Source: Anaerolineaceae bacterium (GTDB lineage Bacteria; Planctomycetota; Phycisphaerae; FEN-1346; JAACEH01). From it: a stretch of 15,819 bases of DNA. Of this stretch, positions 13,165-15,819 are shown in pieces. Below the pieces are notes generated by a model. The model ran no database searches, was not told where the DNA came from, and worked only from the letters and a program-made list of their open reading frames with translations. Location of the stretch: positions 1 to 15,819 of the forward strand of contig JAACEH010000003.1 of the NCBI GenBank assembly GCA_011682595.1, given 5' to 3'. The position numbers were made by a program, and so were the translations under genes. Positions within the stretch are counted from its first letter, which is position 1. Every line of letters begins with the position of its first letter.

Positions 13165-13201
13165 CCACGCCTTGCCCTGCGGGTCAAGGTGTGGCACCCC
13201 C
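13165..13201 (+). repeat. Hairpin-plus-tail repeat, unit 3 (degenerate)
   Basis: On the plus strand: an outer stem CCAC/GTGG, an inner stem CTTG-CCC/GGGTCAAG with one bulged T and triloop TGC, then the tail GCACCCCCG. It ends 15 bases before the recG stop codon. Confidence 0.65.
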
Positions 13202-13215
13202 GCCGACCAACGGCT

Positions 13216-15291
<2,076 letters not shown>

Positions 15292-15298
15292 TAACCCG

Positions 15299-15303
15299 TC
15301 CTT
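15299..15303 (-). promoter_or_regulatory. Ribosome-binding site that fixes the TTG start of recG
   Basis: AAGGA on the minus strand, 7 bases before the TTG at 15291. The in-frame TAG at 15304-15306 leaves no other upstream start codon. No convincing promoter hexamer pair was found between here and the inverted repeat at 15365. Confidence 0.7.
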
Positions 15304-15364
15304 CTATTTCATTGTCTCATCCAGCCCGCGCTTCGGGTCTTCCTGTTGAGTCCCACAGCAGTGA

Positions 15365-15437
15365 CATAGGGTCACGGCTTGCCGTGCCCGTCGAACGTTA
15401 ATCGGCTATCGCGGCCACGGCATGCCGTGACCCTATG
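15365..15437. repeat. 22-bp near-perfect inverted repeat with palindromic arms
   Basis: Arms at 15365-15386 and 15416-15437 are reverse complements with a single mismatch, separated by 29 bases. Each arm contains its own palindrome, CACGGC-TT-GCCGTG on the left and a perfect CACGGCATGCCGTG on the right, flanked by CATAGGGT or its complement. It may form one long stem or two small cruciforms. No coding capacity and no target-site duplication was recognised. Confidence 0.85.
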
Positions 15438-15528
15438 GTTGATGCGCTATCCTGCCACGCGGCTTCGATGGCTGCAGAGTAACAAGCAAATTCCGGGCGG
15501 TCAACCTGTCGCTTGGGCGACTGGGTGA

Positions 15529-15576
15529 CAAACGGAAAAGAAAGCGGCCGTCCGCAGAGGGGCGGAGGGCCGCTTT
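15529..15576 (-). terminator. Intrinsic terminator of the LysM gene
   Basis: On the minus strand the stem AAAGCGGCC/GGCCGCTTT (15568-15576 with 15541-15549) continues through a 2x2 internal mismatch into CCGC/GCGG around a 6-base loop. It is followed by CTTTTCCGTTT. It lies about 40 bases after the stop of the LysM protein gene. Confidence 0.85.
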
Positions 15577-15615
15577 GGCAGATGCTGAGAAACTGTAGTT
15601 TCCGGCACCGAAGCG

Positions 15616-15819
15616 CTACGGCAGGACGATCTCCGCACCGATGAGCAGCACATCCTTGTTCGGAATCTTGTCGCGATTGGCGTTCCAGATGTCGCGCCAC
15701 TTTCGCTCGTCGCTGTAGAATCGGCGAGCCAGGGCAAACAGGGTGTCGCCCTTGCGAATGGTGTACATGCGGGGGATGATGGTCGTCGTGGTGTCGTCGG
15801 TTGGGGTGGTTGGGGTGGT
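15616..15819 (-). CDS. LysM-domain protein, C-terminal end (5' part outside window)
   Basis: The last 67 codons of a gene entering from the right edge; its start is not in the window. The visible start is a Thr/Pro linker (TTPTTPTDDTTTT) encoded by short ACCACCCCA-type repeats. A C-terminal LysM domain of about 48 residues then runs YTIRKGDTLFALARRFYSDERKWRDIWNANRDKI...VLLIGAEIVLP and ends at the stop codon. LysM modules bind N-acetylglucosamine-containing glycans, usually peptidoglycan. The layout of linker plus single terminal LysM is common in exported or envelope-associated proteins and resembles YgaU/XkdP-type tails. What the rest of the protein does cannot be said. A strong terminator follows, so recG downstream is probably a separate transcript. 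Confidence 0.88.
   Translation of the reverse strand, partial: TTPTTPTDDTTTTIIPRMYTIRKGDTLFALARRFYSDERKWRDIWNANRDKIPNKDVLLIGAEIVLP

Noticed and set aside
12895..13197. N-terminal extension of HisI up to a start at 13197
   Set aside because: The extra 101 residues cover a good promoter, a C9 tract and hairpin repeats and are not protein-like. A ribosome site supports 12894.
13043..13201. CRISPR array
   Set aside because: The three repeats differ in orientation and stem sequence, are hairpins of their own and have no uniform spacers or cas genes nearby.
15365..15437. Insertion sequence terminal inverted repeats
   Set aside because: Only 29 bases lie between the arms, with no transposase and no visible target duplication. 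A small palindromic repeat fits better.
15796..15819. TTGGGGTGG tandem repeat as a regulatory or telomere-like repeat
   Set aside because: It is the coding sequence of the Thr/Pro linker of the LysM protein read on the minus strand.

Overview
The window is a GC-rich, densely coded bacterial chromosome segment. It carries 14 recognisable protein genes, two of them cut by the window edges. The combination of an envelope permease/LolA-fold cluster, a secreted PA14-PKD-helical-repeat protein, a YrdC-phosphatase fusion and small intergenic palindromic repeats is what I would expect from a planctomycete (perhaps a Phycisphaerae relative). That placement is an impression from gene content, not a proof. 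No rRNA, tRNA, CRISPR array, prophage or transposase was seen.

Layout. Bases 1-1120 (+) are the end of the ribosomal-protein/RNA polymerase operon (rpoA 3' part, rplQ), closed by a strong intrinsic terminator. A HIT-family hydrolase (1145-1567, +) follows directly. Bases 1641-5695 are on the minus strand, read from right to left: a HAD phosphatase, a FtsX/LolE-type permease, a LolD-type ATPase, a VTT/DedA-type membrane protein and a LolA-fold lipoprotein. The last three overlap or abut at their start/stop codons, so the four envelope genes look like one translationally coupled unit, with an extended -10 promoter before the permease. Divergent from it, 5853-7958 (+) encodes a secreted multidomain protein behind a good sigma70-type promoter. 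Then 8032-9683 (+) holds a YrdC (tRNA t6A synthesis) domain fused to a low-molecular-weight phosphatase, overlapping rpiB. The gene content repeats the Bacillus ywlC-ywlE-ywlF (rpiB) neighbourhood. A bidirectional terminator at 9712-9739 separates these from the minus-strand right half. Read right to left, that half holds the 3' end of a LysM protein, recG, hisI, a TrkH-type potassium channel subunit with an unusual insertion, and its TrkA-type regulator.

The two longest non-coding gaps flank recG. The gap at 12895-13215 holds the hisI promoter, a C9 tract and three copies of a hairpin-plus-tail repeat with compensatory base changes. The gap at 15292-15615 holds a 22-bp near-perfect inverted repeat and the terminator of the LysM gene.

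The best candidates for something little described are: the four-gene Lol-like cluster with a built-in DedA-type protein; the TrkH with an extracytoplasmic insertion and an N-terminal membrane domain; the YrdC-phosphatase fusion; and the covarying hairpin repeats. No clearly novel defence or mobile system was found.
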